A stretch of DNA of 64,000 nucleotides from assembly GCA_020796225.1 (NCBI GenBank), contig CM036764.1, forward strand, positions 21,466,733 to 21,530,732, read 5' to 3'. The notes beneath the pieces are model-generated. The model made no database searches. It was not told the origin of the DNA and saw only the letters and a program-made list of their open reading frames with translations. The translations under genes were made by a program, and so were the position numbers. Shown here piece by piece: positions 31,915 through 43,170 of the stretch. The first letter of the stretch is position 1. Every line of letters begins with the position of its first letter. Source of the DNA: Arion vulgaris (taxonomy: Eukaryota > Mollusca > Gastropoda > Stylommatophora > Arionidae).

Positions 31915-32300
31915 TAGCAATCACTTTCATTTTGTCCTTGGGCACGCGGGAGTTAGAGGTAATAAACGAGTTGACAGATTGACTGGCATGTCTATGGTAT
32001 TAGAGGGACCTGTAACGGGCTGAAATGACATTCTTAACGCACTGAGAGAGTATTTTAGAACAGAAGAGTTTCAGGGTTGCGAGTCCCACTCGCTGAGTAG
32101 ATTGAGAGAAACGGCTGTCAATATTGGCGCAGCCCGTAAAGATCCGCATACCAATTATGCAAAGAGACTGATTAATCAACATCGAGCTGGCGTGTTGGGC
32201 CGCTGGACGCTGCTGGATTTGTTGAGGCGGAGATCGGAACACATATGGACATGTCCGGAGTGCTATGACGATAGTTCTCTGATAACTGAATACTGAAGAG
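31915..32300 (+). mobile_element. LINE RNase H end and C-terminal CPEC domain
   Basis: Starts with Leu-Gly-His-Ala-Gly-Val-Arg-Gly-Asn-Lys-Arg-Val-Asp-Arg-Leu, the last RNase H motif. It continues to Ser-Arg-Leu-Arg-Glu-Thr, then Arg-Leu-Ile-Asn-Gln-His-Arg-Ala-Gly-Val-Leu-Gly, then Ile-Trp-Thr-Cys-Pro-Glu-Cys. There is one TGA near 32021. It is the clearest copy of this tail. Confidence 0.88.
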
Positions 32301-32324
32301 AAAACATCCATCTAAACCGAAACT

Positions 32325-32520
32325 GGCCACTTTGAATCTTTCGAAGCATCGACTGAGAGTCAGATACAACAACGGCCACAATAAACGAAGTCCCAGAGAG
32401 CTAATGGAAGAGGGATAACGACCTCATCCTCCATCCTCATACTGGAAGCAGTTGTCCTGTGTGCTCCACTTGGCTCTGCAACAACCCTACCCTGCACGGA
32501 ACCCAACAATAAAAGCATCA
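32325..32520 (-). mobile_element. LINE RNase H fragment, opposite orientation
   Basis: Reverse complement of the RNase H segment at 39450-39640, including GCATCGACTGAGAGTCAGAT and CTCCATCCTCATACT. It lies tail to tail with the plus-strand fragment that ends at 32300. Confidence 0.75.
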
Positions 32521-32900
32521 ACTACGATATAATTATTTGAAATGTTCAAACGAACTTGCTAGTTTTGAAAATGAACTATAACAGCTTATGAAATTTTATA
32601 TTCCGCTTAGTCATGATGCCAATAACAATATAAAATGGTTCAACTCTGCTTTGATATTACCATAGCAGCACGCGAAAACGAAATTGCGATAGCTATATCA
32701 AATTATAGAAAAACAAGAAAAGATCACGAGAAAGGAAACATTGATACAAACGAAACTATCATATTTTGTTGTTGACTACTCACTAATTGCATCCTTTCTA
32801 ATGTGTGTCTATTGTGTTCAAGTGGTTTTGTTGAATATAGTTTGACGAAGACGGTAGCAAAGTTTCAGCTCACGCTAAGACATGGTAGTGTTTAATTTGC
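32520..32900. other. AT-rich spacer
   Basis: No feature could be supported. Confidence 0.5.
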
Positions 32901-33330
32901 TTGATTGACAGCATCAGCATCATTGTACTCGGTGTGTAGCCATGTGTGTTGCGATATCACTCTTACACGTGGAGATCTCAGCCAGTGTATGAATCCTCCC
33001 AGCACCGGCAAGAACTGCCATATAATTTCGAAAATGGTAAAAATATTTTGTAGGAATTATTTTTTAAATATTTCTATGAATTTTCTCCGGATAGCTACTC
33101 TCCAGCATGCTCTTCTCGATTTTGAACGGCTAATAGTTCTATTAATGCTCGGCTTGAAAACATGAGCTAAGTTTTATTGATCGTGTCCGTTGGACTATGG
33201 ACCCAATGTCACCTACACTGAGATCAGGGATGAAAGAAAAATATCCTGACCTCTCCGCAAAGAAGTGAACCGAGTACCTTTTCAACGAGAGATGACCACA
33301 TAACTTCTACGCCATAGAGACTCCCAATTT
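32900..33330 (-). mobile_element. SINE family S5
   Basis: Matches 55400-55850: GTTGCGATATCACTCTTACA, GAACTGCCATATAATTTCGA, CACCTACACTGAGATCAGGG and a minus-strand head ending near 33330 (CTTCTACGCCATAGAGACTC). Confidence 0.8.
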
Positions 33331-33370
33331 GTGTTAGAAAAATGTAGAGGACATCATGTGCATCAAGATA

Positions 33371-33628
33371 CGCCCGAGTGGTTACCGGGGCCCAAATTTG
33401 GGGTGTAAAGAATAGAACCACTGTTACCTGCCACGCATGTCGTAAGAGGCGACTAAGGAGGTTTGGCTGAAATCGGATGCACGTGTCCTAAACGTGTAGA
33501 AGTCTATGCGTTTAGGGGCCTACCAAACCAATGTGCAACGTATACACGTTCTTGGCAAAGATCAAATCATATCACAAAGAGTGATTAAAATTGGTGGTAA
33601 AGAACGAACGCAAAGAAGAAGAAGATGT
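33371..33628 (+). mobile_element. SINE family S2, variant subfamily
   Basis: Twin of 10112-10372: CGCCCGAGTGGTTACCGGGG head, TAGAAGTCTATGCGTTTAGG middle, CGAACGCAAAGAAGAAGAAG end. A 47-bp array begins about 265 bp downstream. Confidence 0.9.
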
Positions 33629-33889
33629 GCATCATCAGCGATGCCCAAATACAATGTTTGCTTAAGACATCATCCATTCTTACTGCTTTACGTTTGTAGA
33701 AACAGAATCAGATATGTTGAAACGTCTGTATGAAATATGATTTACACGCGGAAGAGAAGTTTGTGGTGTTACAAGGATGAGAAAGAGAGGAAGTGTCAAA
33801 CAACACCATAGTCATAGTCACCCCACCAATGTACTGGATACAGATGGAGCAAATCTGCTAACTGACAAGCTTCAGACAATCCTCTCGTG

Positions 33890-36047
33890 TATAGTAAATG
33901 CGGCTTCATCATCTTTGATAGCTACATTTATCATGGTGGTATTGTCTTCATCATCTCTGATAGCTACATTTATCATGGTGGTATTGTCTTCATCTCTGAT
34001 CGCTACACTTGTCTTGGCGTTATTGTCTTCATAATCTCTGAGTTGATCGCTACACTTGTCATGGTGTTATTGTCTTCATAATCTCTGAGTTGATCGCTAC
34101 ACTTGTCTTGGCGTTATTGTCTTCATAATCTCTGAGTTGATCGCTACACTTGTCATGGTGTTATTGTCTTCATAATCTCTGAGTTGATCGCTACACTTGT
34201 CATGGTGTTATTGTCTTCATAATCTCTGAGTTGATCGCTACACTTGTCATGGTGTTATTGTCTTTATAATCTCTGAGTTGATCGCTACACTTGTCATGGT
34301 GTTATTGTCTTCATAATCTCTGAGTTGATCGCTACACTTGTCATGGTGTTATTGTCTTCATAATCTCTGAGTTGATCGCTACACTTGTCATGGTGTTATT
34401 GTCTTCATAATCTCTGAGTTGATCGCTACACTTGTCTTGGCGTTATTGTCTTCATAATCTCTGAGTTGATCGCTACACTTGTCATGGTGTTATTGTCTTC
34501 ATAATCTCTGAGTTGATCGCTACACTTGTCATGGTGTTATTGTCTTCATAATCTCTGAGTTGATCGCTACACTTGTCATGGTGTTATTGTCTTTATAATC
34601 TCTGAGTTGATCGCTACACTTGTCATGGTGTTATTGTCTTCATAATCTCTGAGTTGATCGCTACACTTGTCATGGTGTTATTGTCTTCATAATCTCTGAT
34701 CTGATTGCTACACTTGTCATGGTGTTATTGTCTTCATAATCTCTGATCTGATTGCTACACTTGTCATGGTGTTATTGTCTTCATAATCTCTGATCTGATC
34801 GCTACACTTGTCATGGTGTTATTGTCTTTATAAGCTCTGATCTGATCGCTACACTTGTCTTGGCGTTATTGTCTTCATAATCTCTGGAGTTGATCCTACA
34901 CTTGTCATGGTGTTATTGTCTTCATAATCTCTGAGTTGATCGCTACACTTGTCATGGTGTTATTGTCTTCATAATCTCTGATCTGATTGCTACACTTGTC
35001 ATGGTGTTATTGTCTTCATAATCTCTGATCTGATTGCTACACTTGTCATGGTGTTATTGTCTTCATAATCTCTGATCTGATCGCTACACTTGTCATGGTG
35101 TTATTGTCTTTATAATCTCTGATCTGATCGCTACACTTGTCATGGTGTTATTGTCTTTATAATCTCTGAGTTGATCGCTACACTTGTCATGGTGTTATTG
35201 TCTTCATAATCTCTGAGTTGATCGCTACACTTGTCATGGTGTTATTGTCTTTATAATCTCTGAGTTGATCGCTACACTTGTCATGGTGTTATTGTCTTTA
35301 TAATCTCTGAGTTGATCGCTACACTTGTCATGGTGTTATTGTCTTCATAATCTCTGAGTTGATCGCTACACTTGTCATGGTGTTATTGTCTTCATAATCT
35401 CTGATCTGATTGCTACACTTGTCTGGTGTATTGTCTTCATAATCTCTGATCTGATTGCTACACTTGTCATGGTGTTATTGTCTTCATAATCTCTGATCTG
35501 ATCGCTACACTTGTCATGGTGTTATTGTCTTTATAATCTCTGATCTGATCGCTACACTTGTCATGGTGTTATTGTCTTTATAATCTCTGAGTTGATCGCT
35601 ACACTTGTCATGGTGTTATTGTCTTCATAATCTCTGAGTTGATCGCTACACTTGTCATGGTGTTATTGTCTTTATAATCTCTGAGTTGATCGCTACACTT
35701 GTCATGGTGTTATTGTCTTTATAATCTCTGAGTTGATCGCTACACTTGTCATGGTGTTATTGTCTTCATAATCTCTGAGTTGATCGCTACACTTGTCATG
35801 GTGTTATTGTCTTCATAATCTCTGAGTTGATCGTTACACTTGTCATGGTGTTATTGTCTTTATAATCTCTGAGTTGATCGCTACACTTGTCATGGTGTTA
35901 TTGTCTTTATAATCTCTGAGTTGATCGCTACACTTGTCATGGTGTTATTGTCTTTATAATCTCTGAGTTGATCGCTACACTTGTCATGGTGTTATTGTCT
36001 TCATAATCTCTGAGTTGATCGCTACACTTGTCATGGTGAAATTGTCT
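33890..36047 (+). repeat. Minisatellite, 47-bp unit, about 45 copies, with higher-order structure
   Basis: The unit contains GCTACACTTGTCATGGTGTT and ATTGTCTTCATAATCTCTGA. The first copies (33897-34005) are diverged and shorter. Variant marks (GATCTGATTG against GAGTTGATCG, CTTCAT against CTTTAT) recur in the same order at 34981 and 35404, a 423-bp or nine-unit higher-order period. The array ends at the (CAT)n tail of a LINE at 36048. Confidence 0.97.
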
Positions 36048-36415
36048 TTATCATCATCATCATCATCTAGTGTCGTGCCGGCTGGCGTAGGTGATCATGG
36101 ATCTGCACAAATATCTGTCTCCAGTGTTTGCTATCATCTCAGATGTTGACGCTCAACCATGCCATGAAGTCAGGCTATACACAATTTTCTCTGTATATCT
36201 TCCTCTGTCTCATCTTCCCTCGATTTTATCAGATGTCACAATGTGTTCTAAACCTCCCTTCCTCATATGTCCGAAAAATGATGACTGCCTCTTTCCTATA
36301 TTGATGATAAGCTTTTTCTGTGTTTTGACCTCCTTTAACACCTCCACATCAGTCATTTTAGCAGTCCATGGTATTCTCAGCATTCTTCTGTAAAACCACA
36401 TCTTTGTGGCCTTCA
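36048..36415 (-). mobile_element. LINE reverse transcriptase C-terminal end
   Basis: The minus strand gives Trp-Phe-Tyr-Arg-Arg-Met-Leu-Arg-Ile-Pro-Trp-Thr-Ala-Lys-Met-Thr, then Phe-Phe-Gly-His-Met-Arg-Lys-Gly-Gly-Leu-Glu. The 3' tail is (ATG)n at 36048-36067. Sister copy at 43170-43530. Confidence 0.88.
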
Positions 36416-37408
36416 CTGATTTTTCATCATACCACTAGTTAACGAAAGTTTTACAACTGTTGTGCTTATTTTTCTTGTGATTTTCAGATGTATAAATCAT
36501 TAACGTTTGATTAATTATAGCAACAATGTTTAGATAATGCTACAAACAAACTCATTGAAACTTGATTTACTTTGCAAATGCATTATTTTTTCATGAAATA
36601 CATTGTGTAAATCTTGTTCCATTTTACGGATTTCCTTAGCTTCAGGTCCTTTTAACCGTCGGAATATAAATGATGCTGGCAATTAATGTATCTAGACTTT
36701 GAAGAAAAAAAATATATCTTTGAGGTATGCTGTTGTAAATGTCTTCCTATGCATTAACTAGTTTTCCTTGCCTTTGTTCATAAAATCCAGTGCTACTACA
36801 TTTAGAGTGCTTTGTTTTTCAGTGCACACTACGTGAGCTAATGTTAAATATGTATTACATAGATGAAAAGGGGGATTAGTTCAACGCATAGAAACACTCT
36901 TTTTCAAATCGAAAGGAAATGTGATGTGGATTCAATTAGCGGACATTTCTCGATTGAAGTAAAGAAATGGTATAGCTATCTCTTACAAACTTTGCTTAGA
37001 AATGTGAAGTTACATGCATTTCACACACTACAGTCTACAAAGTCTATAGGACAATTTGAGTGCAGATGTAAGATATATATATATTGGAAAAAATCGGGGC
37101 ATCGGATAACGTTTATCAAATTAGATTAAACCGTAATGTATTACCAAACAATATTATCAAACATTATTACTAAACAATATTACCAAACAAACTTTACTCT
37201 CAAAAAATTAAATTTAATCGTCATTTAAAAGGATGTATACCGTATCAGAAAAGTCGTTAAGGGATTGATTCATCAGTGAAAGTCAGAGAGAAAAAAAGAA
37301 TTATATGTACAATTAGTCCATATGTACATGTGGATTGGAGTCCCAGACTACAGAGCAAATACTTCAAGATTGTCCCTGATATGATGTCAACTCACTGACC
37401 TAGCGAAA
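36415..37408. other. AT-rich spacer, no gene seen
   Basis: Nearly 1 kb with no repeat head I recognise. A 88-codon plus-strand frame at 36863-37129 has no known motif. A loose 16-bp repeat (ACCAAACAATATTA) lies at 37140-37195. Confidence 0.45.
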
Positions 37409-38408
37409 TGAGACTTGAAAGAAAACTGCACGGACCGCTGTATGTGATAGAAAAAACGATGACATTTCTATAACATGGAATATGTTTTACAAGACTTGAA
37501 AGAAAACTGCACGGACCGCTGTATGTGATAGAAAACACGATGACATTTCTATAACATGGAATATGTTTTACACGACTTGAAAGAAAACTGCACGGACCGC
37601 TGTATGTGATAGAAAACTGCACGGACCGCTGTATGTGATAGAAAAAACGATGACATTTCTATAACATGGAATATGTTTTACAAGACTTGAAAGAAAACTG
37701 CACGGACCGCTGTATGTGATAGAAAAAACGATGACATTTCTATCACATGGAATATGTTTTACAAGACTTGAAAGAAAACTGCACGGACCGCTGTATGTGA
37801 TAGAAAAACGATGACATTTCTATAACATGGAATATGTTTTACAAGACTTGAAAGAAAACTGCACGGACCGCTGTATGTGATAGAAAAAACGATGACATTT
37901 CTATCACATGGAATATGTTTTACAAGACTTGAAAGAAAACTGCACGGACCGCTGTATGTGATAGAAAAAACGATGACATTTCTATAACATGGAATATGTT
38001 TTACAAGACTTGAAAGAAAACTGCACGGACCGCTGTATGTGATAGAAAAAACGATGACATTTCTATCACATGGAATATGTTTTACAAGACTTGAAAGAAA
38101 ACTGCACGGACCGCTGTATGTGATAGAAAAACGATGACATTTCTATAACATGGAATATGTTTTACAAGACTTGAAAGAAAACTGCACGGACCGCTGTATG
38201 TGATAGAAAAAACGATGACATTTCTATAACATGGAATATGTTTTACAAGACTTGAAAGAAAACTGCACGGACCGCTGTATGTGATAGAAAAAACGATGAC
38301 ATTTCTATCACATGGAATATGTTTTACAAGACTTGAAAGAAAACTGCACGGACCGCTGTATGTGATAGAAAAACGATGACATTTCTATAACATGGAATAT
38401 GTTTTACA
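37408..38408 (+). repeat. Minisatellite, 81-bp unit with a hairpin in each copy
   Basis: Twelve copies of a unit with ACTTGAAAGAAAACTGCACG, GACCGCTGTATGTGATAG and ACGATGACATTTCTAT. Each holds an inverted repeat TGTGATAGAAA...TTTCTATCACA. The arms match fully in copies reading CTATCACATGG and miss one base in copies reading CTATAACATGG. Unit variants (length of the A run and this base) recur as trimers in copies 3-5, 7-9 and 10-12. Confidence 0.96.
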
Positions 38409-38539
38409 CTATTTCAAACAAACGAAAGTAAAGAAGGTATGCACTATATTTCCAGAAATTACCTCTGTTCTATCATATTTTGAAAAAGAGAGAATTGAAT
38501 CATCACAATTGTCTTAAGTCTACTTGTAATTATCTTTCG

Positions 38540-39085
38540 TTCTTTATTTCTCTCTCTAATCCTGTTTTGCCTCACAGTCAGGATAAGAAGAGATTTACAG
38601 AATGAGTTTTTGTTTGCTTCATAAATATTGTTTTTCCCCGCTTCTGTTTATTCTGAGGACCACCATTTGCTTGGTCGGATGCAGTGGCGGCTCGTCATTA
38701 GGGGCGAGTGGGACCGGGTCCCACCAAAAATAATATGTAACGTGTATTTGTTTTATGAATTAAAATTTAACATAACCAAAATCATGATTCTATCAGCAAA
38801 TTTTTGTCTGGCCCACCAACAAAAATGATCACTAGTCGCCACTGGTCGGATGTATTATTTATATCCACTGTATCGGAGTAGCATTGCCCGTTGAGTCTGT
38901 TGGTAATCTGCTTTTGTGGCCGAACCATTTAATTTGTTATTCCTTGACGAAGTTCAATGCTGATATTGTAACCACTTTGTTCCCTGATGTCTTCATTTCT
39001 AAACCTTTCTCTTCTTGATACTTCCAGCATTCTGCGTAGACACTTCATCTCTGTCCTTTCTATTTGTAGTATTCGAACAAGTCAG
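38540..39085 (-). mobile_element. LINE 3' region split by a small hAT-like element
   Basis: Same family as 20575-21060 and 55995-56535. On the minus strand near 39075-38960 it reads Glu-Met-Lys-Cys-Leu-Arg-Arg-Met-Leu-Glu-Val-Ser-Arg-Arg-Glu, an RT C-terminal block. The outer sequence resumes after the 163-bp insertion at 38682-38844. Confidence 0.82.
38682..38844. mobile_element. Non-autonomous hAT-like element (MITE), 163 bp
   Basis: Inverted ends CAGTGGCGGCTCGTC and CTAGTCGCCACTG agree over most of their length. A perfect 8-bp duplication GTCGGATG flanks it (38674-38681, 38845-38852), which is the hallmark of hAT transposition. No coding capacity. Confidence 0.93.
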
Positions 39086-39119
39086 TATCTGTTACTGCAT
39101 TCTATGTTATTGATTAATC

Positions 39120-39377
39120 CGGTGTGTGGGGAGCGGAAGGGGATAAGTGTAGACACACAGCTAAAAGTTTACCGGCCATACTGCTAACCACATTGCTGTA
39201 CGCCAGAGAGACATGGACAGTGTATAGCAGATACGCAAGAAAACTAAACCACTTCCACACAAGCGTTGGCAATTACTAAGTAACTACAAGAAAATTCCAG
39301 ACATGAAGTCATAGAAACCCAACGTACAACTTTGGAAGAAGTGAGGGGCATCAGTTGCTGGGATGTCTGTTAAAGCT
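39120..39377 (+). mobile_element. LINE reverse transcriptase fragment, left part of a split copy
   Basis: Encodes Thr-Leu-Leu-Tyr-Ala-Arg-Glu-Thr-Trp-Thr-Val-Tyr, then Lys-Leu-Asn-His-Phe-His-Thr. This is the segment after the RT core in LINEs that end in a zinc finger. The remainder continues at 40058. The region 39257-39377 is duplicated at 40058-40225. Confidence 0.85.
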
Positions 39378-40057
39378 CATTAATGCAAGGGATGATGATG
39401 TTGTTGTATATACCGATGGTGTTCAACGGTGAGAAATCCGGCTGGGGTTTCTTGGCTAATGCGCATGGTAGGGTTTTTGCAGAGCGAAGTGGGGCATACA
39501 GGACAACTACTTCTAGTATGAGGATGGAGGTTGAGGCCGTTACTGCTGCCCTCCATTGGATTTCTGGGACTTCATTTACTGGGGCAGTTGTTGTATCTGA
39601 CTCTCAGTCGATGCTTCACAAGATCCAAAGGGCAGGTTTCGGTATGAGTGGATGTCGTCTATAGAAGTTTCTAACTCCAGCGGCTTCGTGGATATACGTC
39701 CTGGGCATGCCAGACAGTATTTACGGTAATGAGAGAGCGGACAGGCTTGCATCAACAGCATCGATTGTTGGGGAGTTGAAGATGGATAAGGGGATATTCT
39801 TCGGTCTCTTCGAGACTCTCTGTTAGATGAGGACACTAAATCGATGTTGAATCGATCAAGCGATTTAAGCAGTTTGGAATTACCCTTGTTCAAGTCGAAC
39901 TGATGCCTAGAGGCAGAGTGAGAGGTGTGTTTAATCAGCGAGCCACAGGAACCATCAGTATACATACTCTTCGATATCTGTTGGGGAAGACTGAGCACCT
40001 ATGGGTTTGCCCTGAGTGCAATGACGTCAGTTTAGTAACCAATAACCAATAACCAAT
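39378..40057 (+). mobile_element. Inserted LINE: RNase H and C-terminal CPEC domain
   Basis: RNase H catalytic landmarks are visible in the first 93 codons: Val-Tyr-Thr-Asp-Gly, Met-Arg-Met-Glu-Val-Glu-Ala and Val-Ser-Asp-Ser-Gln-Ser. The Pro-Gly-His-Ala motif and the Asn-Glu-Arg-Ala-Asp-Arg-Leu-Ala motif near 39690-39755 lie in different frames, so there is a frameshift. The end reads Gly-Thr-Ile-Ser...His-Thr-Leu-Arg, then His-Leu-Trp-Val-Cys-Pro-Glu-Cys. The 3' tail is three copies of AACCAAT (about 40036-40057). Confidence 0.88.
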
Positions 40058-40620
40058 AACTTCCACACAAGCTGTCTAAGCAAATTACTAAAAGTAAACT
40101 GACAAGACAAAATTCCAGACATCAAAGTCCTCATAAGGGCACAGACCCAAGCGTCAACACACTGTTGCAGAAGTCCCAAGTGAGATGGGCCGGTCACGTT
40201 GCTTGGATGTCTGTTAAACTCATTCCAAAACAGTTGATGTATGGCGGGCATGAAGGGAACAGACGTACAACTGGGAGACAGAAAAGCACTTTAAAGGCGC
40301 TCTTATAGTGTCTTTGAAATGCTTCGATATAGACACCAAATGCTGGGAATCCCTGGCGCAAGATCGCCAAATGTGGCGCTGTAACAACACAAGAGGAACT
40401 CGCACAGTTGAGAATTGTCGTTCCGTTGAGGAGCAGAGAAAATGACTGCACCACAAAAGAACCACAACACCTACATGTCTAACCTTGATCATGCATGCCC
40501 CACCTGTTGCATTCTAGGATTGGACTCCACAGTCACCTCCGCACACACCAGAGAGATGCAGCAGCACACGTCTGAGACTGTTTTCATCATCGCTTGCGAT
40601 GGACAGCTACTATTATTGAT
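40058..40620 (+). mobile_element. LINE reverse transcriptase C-terminal part with zinc-finger end
   Basis: Continues the copy at 39120-39377. It shows Leu-Ser-Lys-Leu-Leu-Lys-Val, then Arg-Trp-Ala-Gly-His-Val-Ala, then Lys-Gln-Leu-Met-Tyr-Gly, and a C-terminal Cys-Pro-Thr-Cys followed by His residues. Frames change several times. Confidence 0.85.
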
Positions 40621-40962
40621 TGATCCTGAACTTCTATTTCTCACAAGTTCTACTAAACAAATCATTACTTTATCCACCAGTCAATTATTCATCAATAATG
40701 ATGCTCGGGAGACTATTTGAAGATTTTGTAATTAAACTTAATCTTTTCAAACCAAAAAAACACCGCCCAAGATGATCAGAAATAGTGCACGTTTTCTTCA
40801 ATTGAGAGCATACGGACAACTAGTTTGATCGATCATGGATTATGTGTCCCTTTGATCTAATCTAAGCAAACTTTGCGCCTCACTGATCTCGGGCATTCCA
40901 TTTTCTGAATCAGGTTGCAGTCAATAGCAACACAGTTAGAATATCAGCTTCTCTATATTTAA
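40620..40962. other. Spacer, no gene seen
   Basis: AT-rich, no supported feature. Confidence 0.5.
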
Positions 40963-41211
40963 AGGAGTTTTTAAAGCCGAAGGATTGCCTTCATTGCACC
41001 AAATTTTACCTCACATGACTCGGTCCTCTCCGCAGAAATGGCACGTTACCTGCCGAGAGTATTGAACAAAGCACGAACTCTGTAGCTCCAGCAACAATCC
41101 TAGGGGTCTCTGGAAAAAATGCGCTTGTGAACAGAATGGTGCGTCCGGGTTCAAACCACGACCTTCGACTTGCAAGGCAAGGATATTAACCACTTAGCCA
41201 CAGAGACCTTC
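40962..41211 (-). mobile_element. tRNA-derived SINE, family S1, founder of the adjoining array
   Basis: A full-length S1 copy. On the minus strand the head reads GTCTCTGTGGCTAAGTGGTT (A box) and, after about 35 bases, GTGGTTTGAACCCGG (B box). The A-box half then repeats from 41205 onward. Confidence 0.92.
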
Positions 41212-42440
41212 GACTTGCAAGGCAAGGACATTAACCACTTAGCCACGGAGACCTTGACTTCAAGGCAAGGACAGTAACCACTTAGCCACGGAGACCTCTT
41301 TGACTTGCAAGGCAAGGACATTAACCATAGCCACGGAGACCTTGACTTCAAGCAAGGACATTAACCACTTAGCCACAGAGACCTTCGACTTGCAAGGCAA
41401 GGACATTAACCATACCACGGGACCTTCGACTTGCAGGCAAGGACATTAACCTTAGCCACGGAGACCTTCGACTTGCAAGGCAGGACATTAACCACTTAGC
41501 CACAGAGACCTTTGACTTGCAAGGCAGGACATTAACCATTAGCCACGGAGACCTTCGTTGCAAGCAAGGACATTAACCACTTAGCCACGGAGACCTTCGA
41601 CTTGCAAGGCAAGGACTTAACCATTAGCCACGGAGACCTTCGACTTGCACAGGACATTAACCACTTAGCCATGGACTTGACTTGCAAGCAAGGACATTAA
41701 CCATAGCCACGAGACCTTGACTTGCAAGGCAAGGACATTAACCACTTAGCCACGGAGACCTTCGACTTACAAGCAAGGACATTAACACTTAGCAGGAGAC
41801 CTTCGACTTGCAAGGCAGGACATTAACCATTAGCCACGAGACCTTCGACTTGCAAGAAAGACATTAACCACTTAGCCACGAGACCTTCGACTTTCAAGGA
41901 AGGACATTAACCATAGCCACGAGACCTTCGACTTGCAAGGCAAGGACATTAATAGCCACGGAGACCTTGACTTGCATAGGCAAAGGACTTAACCACTTAG
42001 CCACGAGACCTTCGACTTGAAGGCAAGACTAACATTAGCCACGAGAGACCTTCGACTCTCAAGGCAAGGACATTAACCACTTAGCCACGGAGACCTCGAC
42101 TTGCAAGGCAAGGACATTACCATAGCCGCGGAGACCTTCGACTCCAGGCAAGGACATTAACCACTTAGCCACGGGACCTTCGACTTGCAAGTCAAGGACA
42201 TTACCATTTGCTGGAGACCTTCGACTCGCATAAGGCAAAGGGCATTAACCACTTAGCCACGGAGACCTTCTGACTCCAAGGCAAGGACATTAACCATAGC
42301 TCAGAGACCTTCGACTCAAGGCAGGACATTAACCCTTAGCCACAGAGACCTTCGACTCGCAAGCAGGACATTAACCACTTAGCCACGGAGACCTTCGACT
42401 TGCAAGGCAAGGACATTAACCACTTAGCCACGGAGACCCC
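41205..42440 (-). repeat. Tandem array of a SINE A-box segment, about 46-bp unit
   Basis: About 28 copies. The plus strand reads TTCGACTTGCAAGGCAAGGA and CATTAACCACTTAGCCACGG. The minus strand therefore repeats TGGCTAAGTGGTTAATG, the A box of the neighbouring S1 SINE. Copies with ACCACTTAGCC alternate with shorter copies reading ACCATAGCC, a dimer period of about 88 to 91 bp. The B box is not in the unit. Many one-base deletions occur in the middle. Confidence 0.95.
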
Positions 42441-42444
42441 CTTC

Positions 42445-42780
42445 TTTATATTATCATCAAGTACCTTGCCCTTCGGAACTTGGCTCCCATGACAGCAGTC
42501 CATAAAAAAACACTCTTCTCTGTGCAAGTTGAAAGGCGCCAGCAGCAGTCATTCTCAGATCGTCAATGACATCTTGCACCCATCATCTTCTAGGTCTTCC
42601 TCTCATTCTTCTTTCAGGCACAATTAGCTCCAAAATAATCTTCTCTAGGCACTCATGTCGTTTGATGTGTCCGAAATATTTAATTTTCCGTAATTTAGAG
42701 CTCTTTTAAAAGCCAACTCTCTTTAATATCAAGCTGTTACAGAACAGAAGCATTTGTTCTTTTCTCTGTCCATGTGAGTC
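42445..42780 (-). mobile_element. LINE reverse transcriptase 3' region
   Basis: Same family as 8745-9420: ATCATCAAGTACCTTGCCCT at the 3' end, GGAACTTGGCTCCCATGACA, TTCTCTAGGCACTCATGTCG. Frames are broken by an A run near 42500. Confidence 0.85.
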
Positions 42781-43170
42781 TTCTACTACAGTGTTTTTCA
42801 ATTATTGCACGCATTTATTTGTATTGTACATGCGTTTGTGTTGAAAATGCAAGAACAATCAAATCAAGCACAAACAACGCGTTATTGGCTCAATAGAAGA
42901 CCCATATCAGTTTGATATAAACACACGTAAAATACAAGTTACAAATTAGAACAACATAATATTCAGACACGATGTTTGACTGAACAAATACTCCAGTAAT
43001 ACGAAGGGATAGAATCCGATCCACCGTCGAAAGATAGAAATCCTCTAATGAGGAAAATTGCGTTGTTTCCATACAAAGTTAGCTAAAACTCTAAGCTCTT
43101 TCGACTAATAGAAATATATATCACCAATGTTTCAAACATCTTCGCATTATTAACCCGAATAACTGCTGTG
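42780..43170. other. AT-rich spacer
   Basis: No supported feature. Confidence 0.5.

Noticed and set aside
33890..38408. Regular repeats resembling a CRISPR array
   Set aside because: Units are contiguous, with no unique spacers of constant length, and the window is eukaryotic in content. They are minisatellites.
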